From positions 1 to 21,774 of the forward strand of contig DATMZG010000003.1 in NCBI GenBank assembly GCA_035560415.1: 21,774 bases of DNA, given 5' to 3'. The translations under genes and the position numbers were made by a program. Position 1 is the stretch's first letter. Each line of letters starts with the position of its first letter. This DNA comes from DATMXT01 sp035560415 (GTDB taxonomy: Bacteria; Bacillota; Clostridia; Oscillospirales; Feifaniaceae). Shown here piece after piece: positions 20,821-21,774 of the stretch. The notes below the pieces were generated by a model. That model was not told the DNA's origin. It saw nothing but the letters and a program-made list of their open reading frames with translations, and did not search any database.

Positions 20821-21606
20821 TTAAACTCTTGTCAAATCCCTGCTTGCGCGCTTGCGCTCCATGATGAGCCTGTCCGAAATCATGGCGATGAATTCGCTGT
20901 TGGTCGGCTTGCCCTTGCTGTTGTTGATGGTGTAGCCGAAATATCCCGTCAGCGTGTCGACGTTGCCCCTGTCCCAGGCGACTTCGACGGCGTGCCGGAT
21001 GGCTCTTTCAACCCTGGAGGCCGTTGTGGCATACTGCCGGGCCACCATCGGGTAGAGTTTCTTGGTCACCGAATCGAGCACTTTGACGTCGAGCACACAG
21101 ATTTTGATGGCCTCTCTCAGATATTGATATCCCTTGATGTGTGCCGGGACGCCGACGTCGTGAATGATTTCCGTAATCTGCCGCTCAAGGTCCAAAACCG
21201 AGCCCATATCCGCTCCCGTGGGGGCGGGCGGTTCGGCCGCAAAGCGCCTGATACAGTCGATGAGCACGGCCGGGTCGTTGTCCTTGTTGACGATATAGGA
21301 GGCGCCGCACTCGCGCGCTTTGCGAATCAGCAGTTCATTGACAAGACCTGTGTAAATGATGATGACCGGCTGGGGGTTGAGCTCCCGGGCTCTGATGGTC
21401 TCAATGACGTCGAACCCTTCAATCCTCGGAATACACAAGTCCAGCACGAGAATATCCGGCCTGTGCTGACAGACGGCGTCAATGGTGTCTTCCCCGGAGC
21501 AGGTGGTTGCCGGAACGTCAAAGCCCTCACCCTCGAGCATGTGTCTGACCGACATGGCGAAGTCGGCCGAGTCATCCGCAACAATCACGGAAATCCTTTT
21601 ACCCAC
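20821..21606 (-). CDS. spo0A: Sporulation master regulator Spo0A
   Basis: A 261-residue response regulator that starts endospore formation. The receiver domain (residues 1-120) has the acidic pair D11-D12 (VIVADDSAD), the phosphorylated D56 (LVLDLCIPRIEG), T87 (IIIYTG) and K108 (IVNKDND). After a short linker (EPPAPTGADMGS) comes the Spo0A-specific effector domain from about residue 137: ITEIIHDVGVPAHIKGYQYLREAI, then the DNA-reading TTASRVERAIRHAVEVAWDRG. The start is GTG at 21606, preceded by AAAGGAGG. The usual clostridial neighbour spoIVB would be upstream, outside the window. A sigma-A type promoter is visible; I could not identify a clear sigma-H promoter or a full TGTCGAA box. Confidence 0.97.
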   Translation of the reverse strand: MGKRISVIVADDSADFAMSVRHMLEGEGFDVPATTCSGEDTIDAVCQHRPDILVLDLCIPRIEGFDVIETIRARELNPQPVIIIYTGLVNELLIRKARECGASYIVNKDNDPAVLIDCIRRFAAEPPAPTGADMGSVLDLERQITEIIHDVGVPAHIKGYQYLREAIKICVLDVKVLDSVTKKLYPMVARQYATTASRVERAIRHAVEVAWDRGNVDTLTGYFGYTINNSKGKPTNSEFIAMISDRLIMERKRASRDLTRV

Positions 21607-21679
21607 GACAAATCCTCCTTTAAATTCGCTTTCCTTGATTGCTTACCCCAAGCACAGTATCTTGTGTTGATTTTTCCTT

Positions 21680-21708
21680 AATTTACCATATATGACGTCA
21701 AATTGCAA
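21680..21708 (-). promoter_or_regulatory. Probable vegetative promoter of spo0A
   Basis: Minus strand TTGCAA (21708-21703), 17-bp spacer, TAAATT (21685-21680), with TATG just before the -10. About 70 bp of leader precede the GTG start. Confidence 0.5.
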
Positions 21709-21774
21709 GAGGATTTCCTAATTTTTTCCAATTTTATTTGCCGGTTTCTTTTCGGTTTTTCGCCGATTTAAAAT

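Noticed and set aside
21600..21612. Spo0A box (TGTCGAA) near the spo0A start
   Set aside because: Only TGTCGTG is present, overlapping the start codon; not enough to claim an autoregulatory site.

Overview
The window looks like the chromosome of a GC-rich (roughly 60 percent), endospore-forming member of the Clostridia, possibly Oscillospiraceae/Ruminococcaceae-like. The main evidence is Spo0A, an alpha/beta-type small acid-soluble spore protein, a CarD-ispD-ispF block, and an Etf-linked 2-hydroxyacid dehydrogenase of the kind known from anaerobic acetogens. GTG and TTG starts with strong purine-rich ribosome binding sites are common. I see no tRNA, rRNA, CRISPR array, transposase or prophage gene.

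Region 1 (17-3397, minus strand) is an etfB-etfA-FAD dehydrogenase operon resembling lctBCD of Acetobacterium woodii, in which lactate oxidation is coupled to NAD through flavin-based electron confurcation. Region 2 (3490-5382) is accessory. It holds an unrecognised 213-residue protein, a segment of about 380 bp bounded by imperfect 45-bp inverted repeats, an XRE-type regulator with an unusual tail, and a 103-residue unknown protein. Region 3 (5390-10182, minus strand) is a four-gene operon: GntR/FCD regulator, MOFRL-type glycerate 2-kinase, a divergent enolase paralogue and a LarA-family racemase. It has a tandem palindromic operator at its promoter and a strong terminator at its end. Regions 1 and 3 together suggest use of 2-hydroxyacids: racemisation, oxidation through Etf, and/or phosphorylation of glycerate followed by an enolase-type step.

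Region 4 (10183-15245, plus strand) starts with about 470 bp of non-coding DNA. This contains a promoter-like sequence, several strong hairpins and an intrinsic terminator just before a PIN-PhoH ATPase gene, so it is a candidate small RNA or attenuator. Then come ppx and ppk, overlapping by 8 bp, for polyphosphate breakdown and synthesis. Region 5 (15265-17652) has a DAACS-family transporter divergent from an AraC-type regulator. Region 6 (17672-21774, minus strand) holds the spore protein, a class I glutamine-amidotransferase-like C26 peptidase, ispF, ispD, carD and spo0A.

The best candidates for something new are the enolase-like protein that has lost several enolase catalytic residues inside a racemase/glycerate-kinase operon, the structured leader in front of phoH, and the inverted-repeat segment next to the XRE gene.
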